From assembly GCF_029852145.1 (NCBI RefSeq), contig NC_079974.1, positions 15,995,582 through 16,059,581 on the forward strand: 64,000 nucleotides of DNA, read 5' to 3'. The DNA is from Microplitis mediator (Eukaryota > Arthropoda > Insecta > Hymenoptera > Braconidae). Of the stretch, positions 1 to 13,828 are shown piece by piece; within the stretch, counting starts at the first letter, position 1; every line of letters starts with the position of its first letter. Both the position numbers and the translations under genes were made by a program. The notes under the pieces were generated by a model. It was not told where the DNA came from and ran no database searches. It saw nothing but the letters and a program-made list of their open reading frames with translations.

Positions 1-292
1 AGTACACTGAGTAGAAAAACAAATTATTAGAAATTATTGAGTATCTTGACTCAATAATTATTTTAGTCACTTAAAAAGTGTTTTTTTCAATTAATTTCTC
101 GTTAGAATAAAGTTTATATTATTTTTACTAATTACTAAGTTTTACGTAAATATAATATGACAATTCTCAATGCAAAAGAAATTATTGGAATATAATAATA
201 AATTCTTGTGATAACATTTTTTCGATAGTAGCTATACTGTATTAAACAAAAAAGTATCAAAAATGTTGAGTGACTTCTAAGTAGATAATTAT

Positions 293-412
293 CCCGCACG
301 GAAAAAGTATATATCCGTATATATTCGGGCAAATCTGAATATATGCCGCATCTATGAGACATATATTCAGTTTCGCCCGTATATATCCCGGATATATACT
401 TTTTTCGTACAG
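293..412. mobile_element. Palindromic MITE (CCCGCACGGAAAAAGTATAT type)
   Basis: The two halves are inverted copies of each other. The left end runs CCCGCACGGAAAAAGTATAT and the right end is its near complement, ending GTACAGG. No coding potential. A related palindrome with CCCATTCGAAAAA ends lies at 49704-49823 in the gustatory receptor intron, so this is a dispersed family. Superfamily not determined. Confidence 0.6.
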
Positions 413-3400
413 GTATGTATTATTAAATGCATTGAGTCTAATTATATTCATGCAAAATTTGAGACTTATATATTATTATCATTGTTAAAGTATTGTAAAT
501 TGCAGATTGCGTTAAAATAAATAAATAACTAAAAATATTTTTTACCAATTAACAAAGTAAATTTTTAAATCAATGAAATTTTTTTAGTTTAGTTATTTAA
601 ATTGAATCACTGCTCAACTGTCTTATGTACATTAATAAAACTAAAATAATAGTAGTAATAAATGAGCCTTGAAAAAAAATCAGTTTAACATATAATAAAA
701 TATTATTTTCCCCTCTTGATATTTTTTATGATGTGCGTTGGTGTTTAATAACACATATTACACCAGCCTCCGGGGACACCGTCGACGATTTTTGTCGACA
801 CTACCGGCTACTCAAACGGTGGTTGACATATACAACACACATAAACTAAATATAAACACATCGAATCTAGTTAGCATAGACCACAGACCATAGACCCGTA
901 TAATAGTATCCGCACAACATCCATGTTTTCTACATAGCTATTGTATTATCAATATTATTATTATCATACACCATACTGCTTATAATATATAAGTATATAT
1001 AAATCGTACAAGCAAGAGGAAGAGATCAAAGTATAGGTCCGAGGACGTGTGGTATAGGGACAAAAAGAGTGTAATATAAGTGAGTGGAAGTGCGGAGGAA
1101 CCTGGGTGCGACCATGTGGGTCGTGGATGCTTAGAGCTATACCCCTACATCCTTTTTAAAAATAATTGCATTTTGTTAACTGACGTATACACTCAAGATT
1201 AATCGACATATTTTTTTATTATTATTATTTTACAGTAAGTTAAAAAAAATTTTAATACTTTCTATTAAAATTTTATTTATTTATTTTATTCCTTAGTAAT
1301 TTTTCTATTTATTTAAAAAATATCTATCAGTTAATAACGCCGTTTAAATGCATCACCACGTTTTTCTCAAAACACGATACCTGAAGAAAAAAAAAATACT
1401 AATAATAGATAATTGTAAAAATATTTCTTTATAAATTCGTGATCACGCAGCTCAGAATATAAAATTGGCAGTCCAGGTGCTAACAAAATATGAGACAAGT
1501 TTAAACTTTTTCAAATTTAACGACCGCTAAACGATTTTCTTTTCAACAAATCTAACAAATAAAAGTAAACACCTGGAGTTTAAATTTATAATATAATAGA
1601 TTTTAGAAATTTTCGCTCAAATTTATCGGCGACTGTAATTTTTATTTAGATTTTATATTTAACTATTTTATTAAAGTTATTATTTACCTGATTCTACTCA
1701 GCGAAACATGAGAAGAGTTGGTAAGTAGAAAAAAATTTCGAGTGGAGGGTAAGGATATGTAGTAGGATACGACCTCGTGGGTGCGTTTGTCATCGCGGTA
1801 TTCCCCCTCTTATTGCCTCTCTCGTAATACACTGGCTCTATACTATTCGTTTGACAGAACAAAACAGAATGAAAATGCCTTGCTCGTGCTCTTGCTCTAC
1901 CAGTTGGACTGTGACACTTGCGACGAACACCCGCGGATTACTATCCTCGCGGTTGTTTATAAACAACTTTAAGTTTACGAGTTTAAATTTTTCAGTTTAC
2001 TGAAAAAACTATTACTGCTATTCAACTACAGATTTATATCTACAGTTTTTTTTATTTATGGATTTAAAAAAAAATTGTTTACAATTTTTTGCAAAGTGTG
2101 TTTGTGATAAAATTCGAGTGTATTGACACTTGAAGATCAAGTTTAAGTGTTTACAAGTAGCTTTTGCTCTTAAAAGAAATATAAGATTTTTTTTTTTATC
2201 TTATTTATCAACTTTTTTTTTGCGATAAAAGTCAAGTGAAGCTACGTATTATAAAATATTTACCATTATTTTTTTTTTTTATTAAAAAATAAAATGAATT
2301 TTACTTGTCAAGACTAAAAAAAATTTTAATAATAAAATGTGGATTAGCTAAATAATTAACAAGGAGTTAAAAGTAAAAAATTATAAAAGTAAGTACGCAA
2401 AATATTAAATAAAAATAATGACATTGAAAAAATATAAAAGATTTATGTTTACACGTGATTTGCATCGACAACTTAAACTATTTTATTCTTTACTCACTTC
2501 ATTTTTCATTCTATTTCTTTCCGTATTCCTTTGCTCGTTTCAGGGCTCGTTTATCAACATGTCCATGTCCATAGAAGTTTGACTGCTATACTATCTCATG
2601 TTATATGTGCATATGTATATACATTTATACACGAATGTTATTTACTTGACCAACACAATACAAGTGCGAATGATGTATTGCATCTAGAAGCTCTGGACTG
2701 TTATTGACGGAAGAAATCATGAGAAAAAATATCATCTTTAACTATAAATGTTAATCTGACTAATTTTCCAACCGTTTTCTTTTCTGGATAAATTTTTATG
2801 ATAAACAACCAATTATTGGAAATATTTATTAAGCTAACAACTTATGATTCCATTAAAAAAAAAAAATTATTCATTTGAATTCAAAGTATTCTTAAGACAT
2901 AAAATGACAACTTTTCATGAATAGTAAAATTAGCCGCCGACTAATAATTTTTTAATTTTTTTAAAAACGATAAATTAAAAAAAAATTAATATTTAAAAAA
3001 ATAGCACCTGTAGTTTTATTAATTTTCTACATGTGCATATTTTTACTTTTTTTTTTAAATTAAATTGTTAAAAAAAAATTGAAATCATAATTTTTTATGT
3101 GAGGGTTTGAATATTTAATGAAGATAAATTAATTTTTCTTAAATTTTCCGTTGGTCCAATTTTTCTGAACAGGATTAGGAAAAAAAAAAAAAACGGATAC
3201 AAAATTATAAAAATTGCATTGAAATAATAATTTTAGACGGCGGTTATATGAGAAAGTAGACCTAAACAAATATGAGTAACTTAAAGTCTCCCTATGCTCC
3301 ATAAAACTAGTTAAAGTTCCCTTTTATGGGTTTTATCGACCAATCTGTTTCGCTCCCACCGATGCCCATTGTACTAAATAATAACGTCTCGTTCCATTTA

Positions 3401-5684
3401 ATTTAACGATAAAAGAAAAGCACATACCTCGATGTACGTACAATTGGTGATCATTGAACCGCGAGTTTTCATCGCTAATTTTCATGCTCACTCACTATAT
3501 CCCAAAGGTTTCACATTTATTATGTCATAATTTATATAATAAATATATGTAACTATTAAAAATTTTTCAGCAATTTATGTCTCTAAAATTGTTGTGTGTT
3601 CATTGTAATTTGTGAACAAAGCGTTTTTTGGGGGACGACTTTTTTTCATTGTTCTCACCTGGACATCCTTTCCATACATAGATATAAGTATATATATATA
3701 TGGTGTTTACTGCTGTAATAAATATATACGGTTAAAATATATTGACGATATTAATTCACATCATATAATATATCAGATAAATTTAATACGTACATAGAAT
3801 GATGATGTCACCCAACGCGTCAAGACAATATGCGGAAGTTGATTTCATGACCTGTGTTTTATTTTTCATGTTAGTATTTTATTTTTTATTTTACTTATCA
3901 TTTGCAAAACAGAGAAAATAAACAAATAAGTAAATAAATAAATAATAATAATAAAATTCATTGATAAATTTTGCTTACTATTTTAATATATAAAATTCGT
4001 TTCAATATATATAAATAAATGAGATTGAAGACAATTAAAAAAAAAAATTAATCAAATAAAACAGCAGAATGTCAAAGTTAATTTAACAATTAAAACTTGA
4101 GGTATTTAATAAATACGTTAATTAGTTTGGTTTCTAATAACAATGAAAATTTCTCAGTAATGGAAACAATGAGCAACGGTACTGAAAAATAATCACGCGG
4201 ACAAATATAGTGTGTAGTGTATAGTAATAATAATAGTAGTAATAAAACGAACCAACACGTGTGTCAGGGAATCGCGATACACCTGAGGCACTTTCACTCC
4301 ATTAGATTGCATGAGTCAAGTTTTGAGTCATATGTCTTCGGCTGTGTATGATTAACCCAAGAATGATTCAATGACATCACTGTATCATCAGAAATTCCAT
4401 AGAGACACTTGCGTGAATTAATATAATATTTTTTTATCCTCATCACGTGACCCTCATTTTATTTAATTTATTCTAAAAAACATTTATCAATTAATAAATG
4501 AATAAAAATATAAAAAACAATATTTTTAAATATCATTACACTACAGCTTTACTGCGCATTTAATTAATTATAATGTGTATTTTATTGCAATAAAAAAAAA
4601 ATGATTATAATTTGCTATATAGATAATGTAAAAAAATACAACATGCTCTCCCACGTTTAGTTTTATCCTTTCAATGTATAGTATAAATTTATTGTGTTCA
4701 TGTATATAGAAAAGCTAGTGGGTTCTCGCACTTTTTTTTACACCAGTACCAGACACCCAGAATTACAAGAGCGGGGAGAATAAATATATATAAATATATG
4801 GACTGGGTGTTTGTTAATTTTCTTTAATTAAGCTCAATCGAGGTTAATGTACGGCTGTTTAACCCTAGTTTACTAAATCCAGCACCCCCATCAGTTCAAA
4901 AGAATAATTTAAACCGCTAAGAGATAAAAAAAAGTACCGAAAAACAAAAGATAAAAAGTTTTTTTTTTTTAATTAAAATATAGTAAATTCAATTGTCTGG
5001 TTCTTTAATGATGTTGACTTTTTATTTTATTGAATTTAATTAATTTTATTATTATTATTATTATCTATATTATTAAGAAAATGAGGAAAATTTTGTCCCA
5101 GCCATATCTATATGATGAAATTAGTTAACATTACTAAATTTGATATAGATAACAAGCCTTGGCTTAAATTTGTGCCTTTTCATGGTTTAAATCTTCTTTT
5201 ATTGCCGAGTATCGAGATAAATAAATTTATCTATATCATTCGAATTACATTTAAATCACGCGGAAAAAAGTCGATCATCGTATTTATTTTCTTTAAACAA
5301 ATTAGTATTTTAATTATTCTATCACTGAACATGACTGAATATATATAATTAAGGAGAATAAGAAAAATTTAGTGCATGCCATATCTTCTTTGATGATAAA
5401 AGTTAAACAAATTTACTTCGGTATAAGTGAAAAAAAATATATTAGACAACTAATAAAAAAAAATTGACCGTGTGTAGATTTTTTTTAGAATCCCATGATT
5501 ATACAACATCGAAATCAATGTTTGCGAGTTAATGATGAGATTTTTCTTGTTAAATTTCAATGATAATAAAAATAAATAAAAGATTCTAAAATAAATTTTA
5601 GAGTAGAGATTTTAACAAACAGTTAAATTTAAATAATATTTAATAAATTCGGCAGTAATACTCGGGCAGTCACGTAGGTTGCTC

Positions 5685-5714
5685 GTTATTATTATTATTA
5701 TTATTATTATTATA
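5685..5714. repeat. ATT microsatellite
   Basis: About nine uninterrupted ATT/TTA units in intergenic DNA. Similar trinucleotide tracts occur at about 13413-13440 and 54362-54390. Confidence 0.8.
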
Positions 5715-7446
5715 AAAATAGAAATATAAAAGAAATAGATTAATAAAAAAAATATTTATTAGCATTATTCGATTAATTCAACAATTTTGATAACGAGTAC
5801 GTGATTGATTATTTATAGATCACGAAATTTATCTTTTGTATTCAGAGATATTTAATATAATACGACAAATATGTCATTTTATTTTAATAGTAAACATATG
5901 ATGTGTGCGTGTGTGAATATCGTGATTTGAGGCGCAGATTTCCTGGGGAATATTAAGCTATTATGATTATTTCTACCCCTATGGCTGTATAGTTTAGTCT
6001 TATTTGCTTCTCATTGAATTCTTATCCTTCGTATGAATGGTCAGATGCAGGATGTAGGCTTTGTATATAATATAATATTTGAGAATGAGGGAGACTGTGC
6101 GATTCAATTAAATACTTAGGTTTTAGTATTTGTAGTTCAGATTGAATTTCTGCTTTTGTATTTAATACAAGGGTAGGCGTTGTTGTTCAACCAAGTCAAC
6201 AATTTATAAATTTCTTTGTTCAAAATTTTTGTCATTTATTTTTATTGCTGTATTGTAATAATTTATAAATAATTCATTATAGATGTTTATTTTTATTACA
6301 CGAGTTGTGTAAATATGTCAATTAAAAATTTATTATTCAAATTTTTCTAAGAAAAATTAAAAATTCCTTTTCGTTAAATAAAAAAAATTTGTAGTCTAAT
6401 AAACAAAATTTACTCAATGAAATCAATTAATATATTATGATTATTGAAGTAATTTGACACTGGGAGTTCTTTTATTATAAATTGATCAGAAAAAATTTAA
6501 TTATTTTTTTACAAAAACAGAATTTTTCGAAAACGGTGAAAAAAAAAAAATTTTAAATAATGCTCATTTAAAAAAAATTTTTTTTTGAAAATTTTGGGGG
6601 TACCCTGTTTTGCCTCCCTCTCCCCTATATATATATGTATATTTATTTTTACAACCGATAATAGTATATGATAACTATAAATAAGTATATCTAAATTCCA
6701 GAAGCCATATCTTCTTTCTACTTTTTTACTTACTGTCGTATTATATATATATTACTAACACGGTTATAAAAACATGTATTATATTTGATACCATCAAATG
6801 TAAATACATATATTATATATAGATATATATGATAATTTAATCTATACGACCAGTTGGAATGAGTAATGTAACGTTAACGTAAGAGTAGATATGAAATTAT
6901 AAAGTTTACATTCATCTACACCTCAATACTTTTTCTTATCCATTTATAGTGACTCATATCACACAACTATATCTTTATATACTAAATTTAATATGACGTC
7001 AAGGGTGCAACACAACAGCTGTCTTTCCTTTTTCTCTATTCCTTCACTTACTCATCGTTTATCATAACACTATTTTTTTCTTCATCAAATTTATTCAGTT
7101 CATTTGGCACATCCGTTTTTGTCAATCCATGTGTTGGAATGATAAAAATATTACTGTCATCAATGTTTTTATAACACTATCAACTTTTTTTTTTCCAACC
7201 TCTTCTATTATCTTCAATAATTTTTTATTAATAATTCATTTAATTGAAGAATTTTATAGTAATTTTTTTTTTATAGAAATTAACAAATTTATCGCAGCCA
7301 CATCCTCAATTTTTATCTCATCCGTAATTATTTAATTTCTACGAATCTTATATTTTATGACGTCAACATTTATTTTTAGTTAAAAAGTAAAAAAAAAAAA
7401 TTGTCTACACGTGATTTAAATAATGGATTTTTTATTTTTATTTTAG

Positions 7447-10400
7447 ATGACGAGGACCGAGTCACCTTTAAGTATGGAAGCCGTAGCGACTTGGCTTCCA
7501 CAAATTAATGCAGCTAATCATACAATCATTGATGGAGAAATATCAAGGTTCATTAATTAAAATTTTTATTAGACATTATTCTATAAATACACTCAGGAAA
7601 ATAAATTCTTGAGTCAAGAAAATATTTATTTTTTTATTCATTGCAAAATCATGAACTAAAAATTGCTTTAAAAATTTTATTGTTATTTATCATGTGAAAT
7701 AAATAATAATATAAATGAATAAAATGATAATAAATCTTTAATCAAAGTTAAGAGATAATATTTATCAAGATTTTATTATCTCAAGTTCTCGGTGGATTTC
7801 GCAAGAACACCTTTATACAGGAAATGACTCAAGTTTTATCCTAAATTACTCTATGATGTTTCCGTAGCAAGTTATCCAAAAGTTATTATTGCATAGTATA
7901 AATTAAAAAACTTTTTATCATTATTATTGTTATTATTTTAATTTTTTAATTACCATAATTATAATTAGAAAATAAAAATTTTGTACATCAAAAAACTTTA
8001 TACTTTTACAATGAAGGATTTCTTAATAATTATCAAAAAAATATACACAGTAAAAAAGGATTCGTCAAAATCTACACATATCGAGTGTAGAAAAAGTTAC
8101 TCACGTATATGTTAAAAGTAACAATTTTCCAGTAATTCTTTTGTAATAGTCAACAAAATTTTTGAAATCTATTGCGTGTTGATTTGAGAATAACATTTAA
8201 AAAGTGTTACTTTCGAACGAAATAATATTTTTGTGTGTTAAAAAATCAATCGATTAAAGCTGGTCAAGCAAAATAATAACAGAGTGTTGAATTAACACTC
8301 GAAAGTGTTAAAAACACGTGAATTTTAAACACTAGTTTTTTATACTTTGATGAATCCTCTTTTACTGTGTATTTTTGTGTCAAGAATTTATCAACATAAG
8401 AGAAAAATTTTGCTTCATTCGAGTTAACCCGGGTCAAAAAAATAACTTGATTAAGAACTTTTTGATATTTACTTAATTAACTTCATTTTGACTGCTATAA
8501 TATTATTGACTTAGTTAATTTGATTTCGGCTACACTATTTTTTTAACTGCAATATGGCTTTTTTAACTTAAAAATTCAAATTAACTAAGTCAAATTAAAG
8601 TCTAGGTTGACTTGAATTTTACTAATTTGACTTAAATGTAAGTCAACTAAGTCAAATCCAAAACAACGTGACTTCAATTTGACTTAGTTGGCACAAATCG
8701 GTTCTGAGTAAGACAACTTAGTCAAAAATAGATCAAAACCAAATAAGTTTTCATATCTTAAAATATATTTTTCATTTATTGAAAGTAAACTTAAACTTGA
8801 CGCTTTATTTTTTTTTAATTTTTAAAATTACGCCAAAATCAAGTTAATTTTTTGACCCGCGTAATATTATTGATTTATTTGAAGTTGTGAAAATAAGTAT
8901 AAATTTTTAGTTGAAAATAATTTTTGCTAAAGATCCTAATGGTTGACATTAGAAAAAATATGTAAGACATTATAATTTATTATATTTAATATCAATAATA
9001 GATTAATTTTCTCAACTCGAGTGTACCAATTACTGACATTCTATATAATTTGTGTAATTCGCTCTTTACACTGACGTGATAAAATTTAATTCTTTTGTCC
9101 AATTTTTTGTACTACAAACTAGAATCCGATTTCTACAACTCTATTTACTCTAACAATTATATTAAAATATTTATATAAACTTTTTAAGGAGTCCAGTAGA
9201 AAAAAAAAACAAATGAAGTGTCAATAATTGATACTCTGTCAATGACTAGGACTTTGAAAAATAATTTTCTAATGAAAAATTCAGTTCTGAGTACAAATTA
9301 TATATTTCCATCATTGTACTATTAAAATTCTTAAGACGCGTTTTCATTTGTTTCTCTATTCGCACTCAAGTGGATAAACGGTACTATCTTTGTTGCACTT
9401 GTACAGTAAATGGAAACTTTGTCCAAGCTTTTCTCGTAAACAAATGGAAGTTGTCAAAAAATTGAAGTGCACTTCGCTAGTTCATAGAGTAAAGCATCGG
9501 GTCTGTGTCTTTATTTAGCGTTTAGGGTTTTTATCTCAGAGAAAAGCTTGGACAAAATTATCTGAAAACGGTTCTTAATTGAAAAAATTTTAACGTCACT
9601 TTTTTAATTTTAGATTTCCAAAGCCACTAAGAACTTTTGCAGCAGTAGCAGCTATTTTAATAATGATAACAGGTTTAATTGGAAACCTTTTAACTATAAT
9701 TGCATTATGTAAATATCCAAAAGTACGCAATGTTGCTGCCGCATTTATCATCAGGTTTGTAATTATAATTTACAATTAGATGAGTAAATTCTAAAAATAA
9801 ATAAATTAGTCTATTGACCTGTTCAATAAAAAAAAGAGTAAAAGTACGTCCGACTTGTCTTCTGTTTGTCAATAAAAATTGTAAAGATATATTTATACAC
9901 CGACATTCAGTCCAATATTAAATTAATCTCTTCAGAACTATAACCAGTTGATTCAATTAGATATAATAAAAATTCTTTGGCCTTCTTAAGCTTCATGAGA
10001 ATATTGCAAATACCAATTTTGAATTTATAGCAACAAATGATTTTCAATAGTAAATATTTATTATAAATTAAATTCTAAACAAAGAATTTGTCCTTATGGT
10101 TTCATTCACTTGAAACCTTAGAAGGAATATAAAAAAAATTTTAATAAATAAATGGTATTGTTTCAGTCTCTGTGTAGCAGATTTTATATTCTGTGTCCTA
10201 GTATTACCCTTCGACTCGATCCGATTTGTCAACAGTGGCTGGACTGATGTAAGATTTTTATGTGTGCTAGTGCCTTTTTTGAGATACGGAAATGTCGGCG
10301 TCAGTCTACTTTGTGTTGCCGCAATAACAGTTAATCGATATATCATGATAACACATCATAGTCTTTATAGTAGAGTCTATAAAAAACATTGGATTGCTAT

Positions 10401-13400
10401 TATGATTGCTTTCTGTTATATATTTTCTTATGGAATGCAAGTTCCCACTTTGATCGGTGCTTGGGGTAATTTTACACTATTTCTTATTAATTGAAAAAAT
10501 ACTTTAATAAAATTAATCATCTTATAATTATTTTACTTTTTCAAACAAATAGGAAAGTTCGATTACGATTCAAATTTGGAAACATGTTCAATAGTTAAAG
10601 ATTCAAAAGGTCGAAGTTCTAAAACATTTCTCTTTGTTACTGGGTTTATAATACCTTGTATTGTCATTGTTGGATGCTATGCCAAAATATTTTGGGTTGT
10701 TCACAGGTAATTTTTAATTATTAATTTTTATAATAATTAATTTCAGTTTAATTGTTTGATTACTGCTAAATTTTTGAAATTTTAAATCGACCTGCCGACT
10801 GGGCCAAATTAGACACCATTTTTTATAAAAAAAAAAGGGATTCTGCTACTTGTTCAAAAATGCTTGATTACGGATTATAAAAAAGGATGGGGCAAGTTGG
10901 TCAATCCGGGCAATATTACTACGTTCAAATTTATTTTTTAAATGTTTGATACTTGAATCATTTCATTAAGAAAAGCTAAATCTGATGTAAAATGAGCCAT
11001 TATTGGATTTTTTAAAACTTTAATTGTGGCTCATTTTACCTCAGAGTCACTTTTTCTAGTATGCAATAAAATAATTTAGATAGCAAATTCTTGAAAAAAA
11101 AAAAAAAAAAAAATGTATTTTTTACTGTCTTAACACTCTAAAACCAAGTGTGTTACAAGTGTATTATTTTAACACATATTAAATGTGTCCTATGTTTAAG
11201 GCCATAAGCGAAACTATAGTTTTTTGTAGTCATTTAAAACACGTTTCACGGTGTATTAAATATCTATAGATTGCTTATGGCGTTTCAATGTTATTTGGGA
11301 AGTGTATTAATTTTGACTACACACTTGGTTTTAGAGTGAAATTGCCCCCACTGTCCGGATTGATTAATTTGCCCCAACCTTTTTTAAGGACAGTAACTAA
11401 GCATTTATAAACCAAAAAATATTATTTTCTCTCACATATCTTAGATTTTTCGATTATGATTGTAAGATTAGGTCATAAATTCAGAGAATCATACTCGTGC
11501 TTCCTTCCGGTATACTTTTATCGTCAACTTTAAAATAAATAAAAACGTGTTCGTGGTTTTGGAAAATTCGTCAGAAATTTTTGACGTCTGTTGTCTCATT
11601 ACGAATCGGGATTTTTATTATAAACGTATTTTAGGAGAATCGGAGGGAAGTCTACGGTTTCCGTGGCGCCACTAAATGATCGCGAATTCTTGTAGAACTC
11701 GACAAAATAAGACTTTTTTTCAAATAGCTATAACTTCTTCAAAAATGGACTGATTCAGACGTTTTTTTAATTTTTGTCTTCAAATGCACTTTCCGGAAAA
11801 AAATACAAAAAATTTAAGATATTAAAACCTGTGAAATATTTAACTTTTTTGAAAAAATCGCGTCATAGACAACACATATTTTTCATACTTTTTATATATT
11901 AAAAAAAAAAAAATTATAACTATCTTGTTGGTTTTTAAAATAAATATCTAAAGATCGAAAAAACACATCGGGATCGAGTTTAAAATTTACAGTAACTACT
12001 ACAGCGGTTCCGTTAATATCAATTTAAATAAAAAAAATTACTCGTCATAAATAATAAATATGACCTTAATTAATCAACTGAACTTTCGTTTGTCAGTTAC
12101 AATATACTCTGTCCGATAAAATGTATATATTTAAAAACAACAATAAATAATTTATAAACTGTTTAGTTCGGAATCAAGAATGCGTAAGCACGCGAGTCCG
12201 ACGATTAAGTCGCCTCATACTCCGGGACGTGACACGAGGGAGATAAAGCAAAAGCGAAGCGAATGGAGGATAACAAAAATGGTATTAGCTATTTTTCTGA
12301 GCTTCGTTGCTTGTTATTTACCAATCACTATCGTTAAAGTAACCGATCCAGAAGTTAGATATCCAGGTAAATAATTATACAAAATTTTTCATACACTGTA
12401 AAAAATTGGGAGTGAATTCGGATTTTAATTTACTCCGTCACTCGGAGTTCCGGAGTTAAAAACAAAATCACTCCGCATACCGAGTAAATAGGGAGTTTGT
12501 TTTTTCTGCGGGGTGATTTCAAAGTGGTCTAGATTTCATTCAAGTCCGCGTTCACTCCGACCCGGAGTTTCAATATTAAATTAAATTCCCCTTTGGAATG
12601 AATTTCACTCCGAGAGGATTAAATAAACAAACAGTCATCCGCTTCGCATTCACTCCGGATATACTCCGCGTTCACTCCGCTAATTTCTTACAGTGTACGG
12701 TCAATTAAAAAAAAAATTAATTAGTTAATTAATTATTAATTTATTATTTTACTTAGGACTCCACGTTATGGGATATTTATTGTTGTACTTTGCATCATGT
12801 GTCAACCCAATAATCTACGTGATAATGAACAAACAATACAGACAAGCGTACGCAGGTGTAATCAGCTGTTCAAAAATTAGAGCGAGTTTAACACCCCACG
12901 GGAGCAGCAATCCAGGACAAAATAATTATGGCCAAGGTAACCACATCGTAACGGTCACCAAGCTCTGATCGAAAGCACGGCTCATTTGTGTCGTAAGTCA
13001 AGGGCAAAAATGTTGTTGGTTTCTAAGACTGGGCCTGGCATGGTTCTAATTAAAAAATGCTACGAAAATTTATAAATTCAATTAAATTTTTTTTTTCAAA
13101 TTATTCCAATCAAGTGACCATGACATTTATGAAAAAAAATAAATATTTCGGCCTAAATATTAAAATAATAGATTATAAAATAGTCGTATTGAATATTCAC
13201 ATGATACAAAGATTAATATCGTTGATTCTCACGACCTGTTTTTCAGGACTGCCAGATGCGAGCTAGATAAATAGCTCAGTTACTCTTTTCTACTAACGCG
13301 GATCTACTGTAGCATGTTTTTAAATGGAGAATGAGCTAGGTACTAATTGACACATAATATACGAGCCGAAATATAATGCTGAGTTATTTTTATGAAAATA

Positions 13401-13828
13401 ATATAGATAATAATTATTATTATTATTATTATTATTATTTTCTTTATTTTGCCGCTAAAAATAATTAATTACGCCGGGTTTAACCATTAACGCATTGCTG
13501 ACAGCTGCAAGCTTATAATTATGTTTTTTTTTTAATTAATTATTAACATGCTAAATTAAGAATAACAAGTTTATTAATAATGAGCCCTTAATAATAATTT
13601 TACGTCATTATTCACTAAACTAATTTTTCACTGGGATAAAATATCATTTATTTTATAATTATTGACTATACATATTTTTTTTTTTTTATTAAAGTTAATT
13701 AATAAATTAATTAAAATATTTTATTTTTAGATTATTCCAAGGATTACAGCAAGACTATGGTGTCAACTGTATCTATGGCTATGAATCCTGTAGTAAGAAA
13801 ATCAGAGCTTCCGGATGATTATCTATGA
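7447..13828 (+). CDS. Tre1: Rhodopsin-class GPCR of the Tre1/Moody group, seven coding exons
   Basis: Coding exons read 7447-7547, 9614-9754, 10167-10465, 10553-10706, 12167-12366, 12757-12936 and 13731-13828. All junctions have GT-AG ends and the phases agree, giving 390 residues. Visible landmarks: TM1 with GLIGNLLTIIALCKYP, TM2 with LCVADFIFCVLVLP, TM3 ending in the NRY triad (TVNRYIMITHH) that replaces the usual DRY in Tre1-type receptors, an extracellular loop GAWGKFDYDSNLETC, TM6 with FLSFVACYLPITIVK and TM7 with CVNPIIYVIMN. In Drosophila, Tre1 guides germ-cell migration and neuroblast polarity, while its paralogue Moody acts at the glial blood-brain barrier. The length (about that of fly Tre1) favours Tre1 over the longer Moody, but the orthology is inferred. 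The start ATG sits at an acceptor, so the 5'UTR is on an upstream exon. Introns carry several MITEs. If the last intron is retained the frame ends at 12968 instead (368 residues). Confidence 0.85.
8045..8370. mobile_element. MITE in GPCR intron 1 (ACACAGTAAAAAAGGATTC ends)
   Basis: Inverted termini of about 25 bp: ACACAGTAAAAAAGGATTC on the left, and the complement of ACACAGTAAAAGAGGATTC on the right. The interior is AT-rich and non-coding, 326 bp in all. Confidence 0.75.
8430..8859. mobile_element. MITE in GPCR intron 1 (CGGGTCAAAAAAATAACTTG ends)
   Basis: Inverted termini CGGGTCAAAAAAATAACTTG and the complement of CGGGTCAAAAAATTAACTTG, 430 bp apart. The interior repeats AAGTCAA/TTGACTT motifs many times in both orientations, so it would fold into a multi-stem structure. 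No coding potential. Confidence 0.7.
9418..9556. mobile_element. Short palindromic MITE (TTTGTCCAAGCTTTTCTC ends)
   Basis: The left end TTTGTCCAAGCTTTTCTC is matched by its complement at the right end, 139 bp in total, just upstream of GPCR exon 2. Confidence 0.7.
10856..11410. mobile_element. MITE with GGGGCAA inverted arms, carrying a nested second MITE
   Basis: Long imperfect inverted arms: the left contains AAAAAAGGATGGGGCAAG and the right the complement of AAAAAAGGTTGGGGCAAA, both including the motif TCAATCCGG. The outer arms extend to AAATGCTT on both sides. A separate palindromic element sits inside it at 11134-11338. Confidence 0.65.
11134..11338. mobile_element. Nested MITE (CACTCTAAAACCAAGTGTG ends)
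   Basis: Perfect or near-perfect inverted termini CACTCTAAAACCAAGTGTG, 205 bp. It lies wholly within the larger GGGGCAA element, so it inserted later. Confidence 0.75.
12393..12696. mobile_element. MITE of the CACTGTAAAAAATTGGGAG family, copy 1
   Basis: Left end ACACTGTAAAAAATTGGGAG and right end the complement of ACACTGTAAGAAATTAGCGG, rich in internal CACTCCG/CGGAGTG motifs in both orientations. Two relatives lie at 55355-55701 and 62499-62700. It fills most of the intron between GPCR exons 5 and 6. Confidence 0.8.
12757..12968 (+). CDS. Tre1: Alternative last exon of the GPCR (intron-retained C-terminus)
   Basis: Exon 6 has a good donor after 12936 (CAAG|GTAACC) that joins in phase to 13731. 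Without splicing, the frame continues GNHIVTVTKL and stops at 12966-12968. The two tails differ completely. The retained form ends in TKL, which fits a class I PDZ ligand (S/T-X-hydrophobic). The spliced form ends in DYL, which fits a class III ligand. Fly Moody is known to make alternative C-termini by splicing, so such use is plausible. Whether both are expressed cannot be told from sequence. Confidence 0.5.
13413..13440. repeat. TTA microsatellite
   Basis: Uninterrupted TTA units in the last GPCR intron. Confidence 0.75.

Larger units (their letters stand above)
1..7446. other. AT-rich non-coding sequence upstream of the GPCR gene
   Basis: No convincing coding exon is visible on either strand. 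The short open frames here are low-complexity and lack family resemblance. The GPCR start codon follows directly on an intron acceptor (TTTTAG before 7447), so an untranslated first exon must lie somewhere in this stretch or beyond it; I cannot place it. Contents that can be named are one palindromic MITE near the left edge, a short ATT microsatellite at about 5685-5714, and many A/T homopolymer runs. A slightly less AT-rich block at about 740-1140 could be promoter or exon sequence, but nothing decisive is seen. Confidence 0.6.

Noticed and set aside
1781..1972. 63-residue plus-strand frame upstream of the receptor
   Set aside because: No motif, and no splice signals that would join it in phase to the receptor start at 7447.
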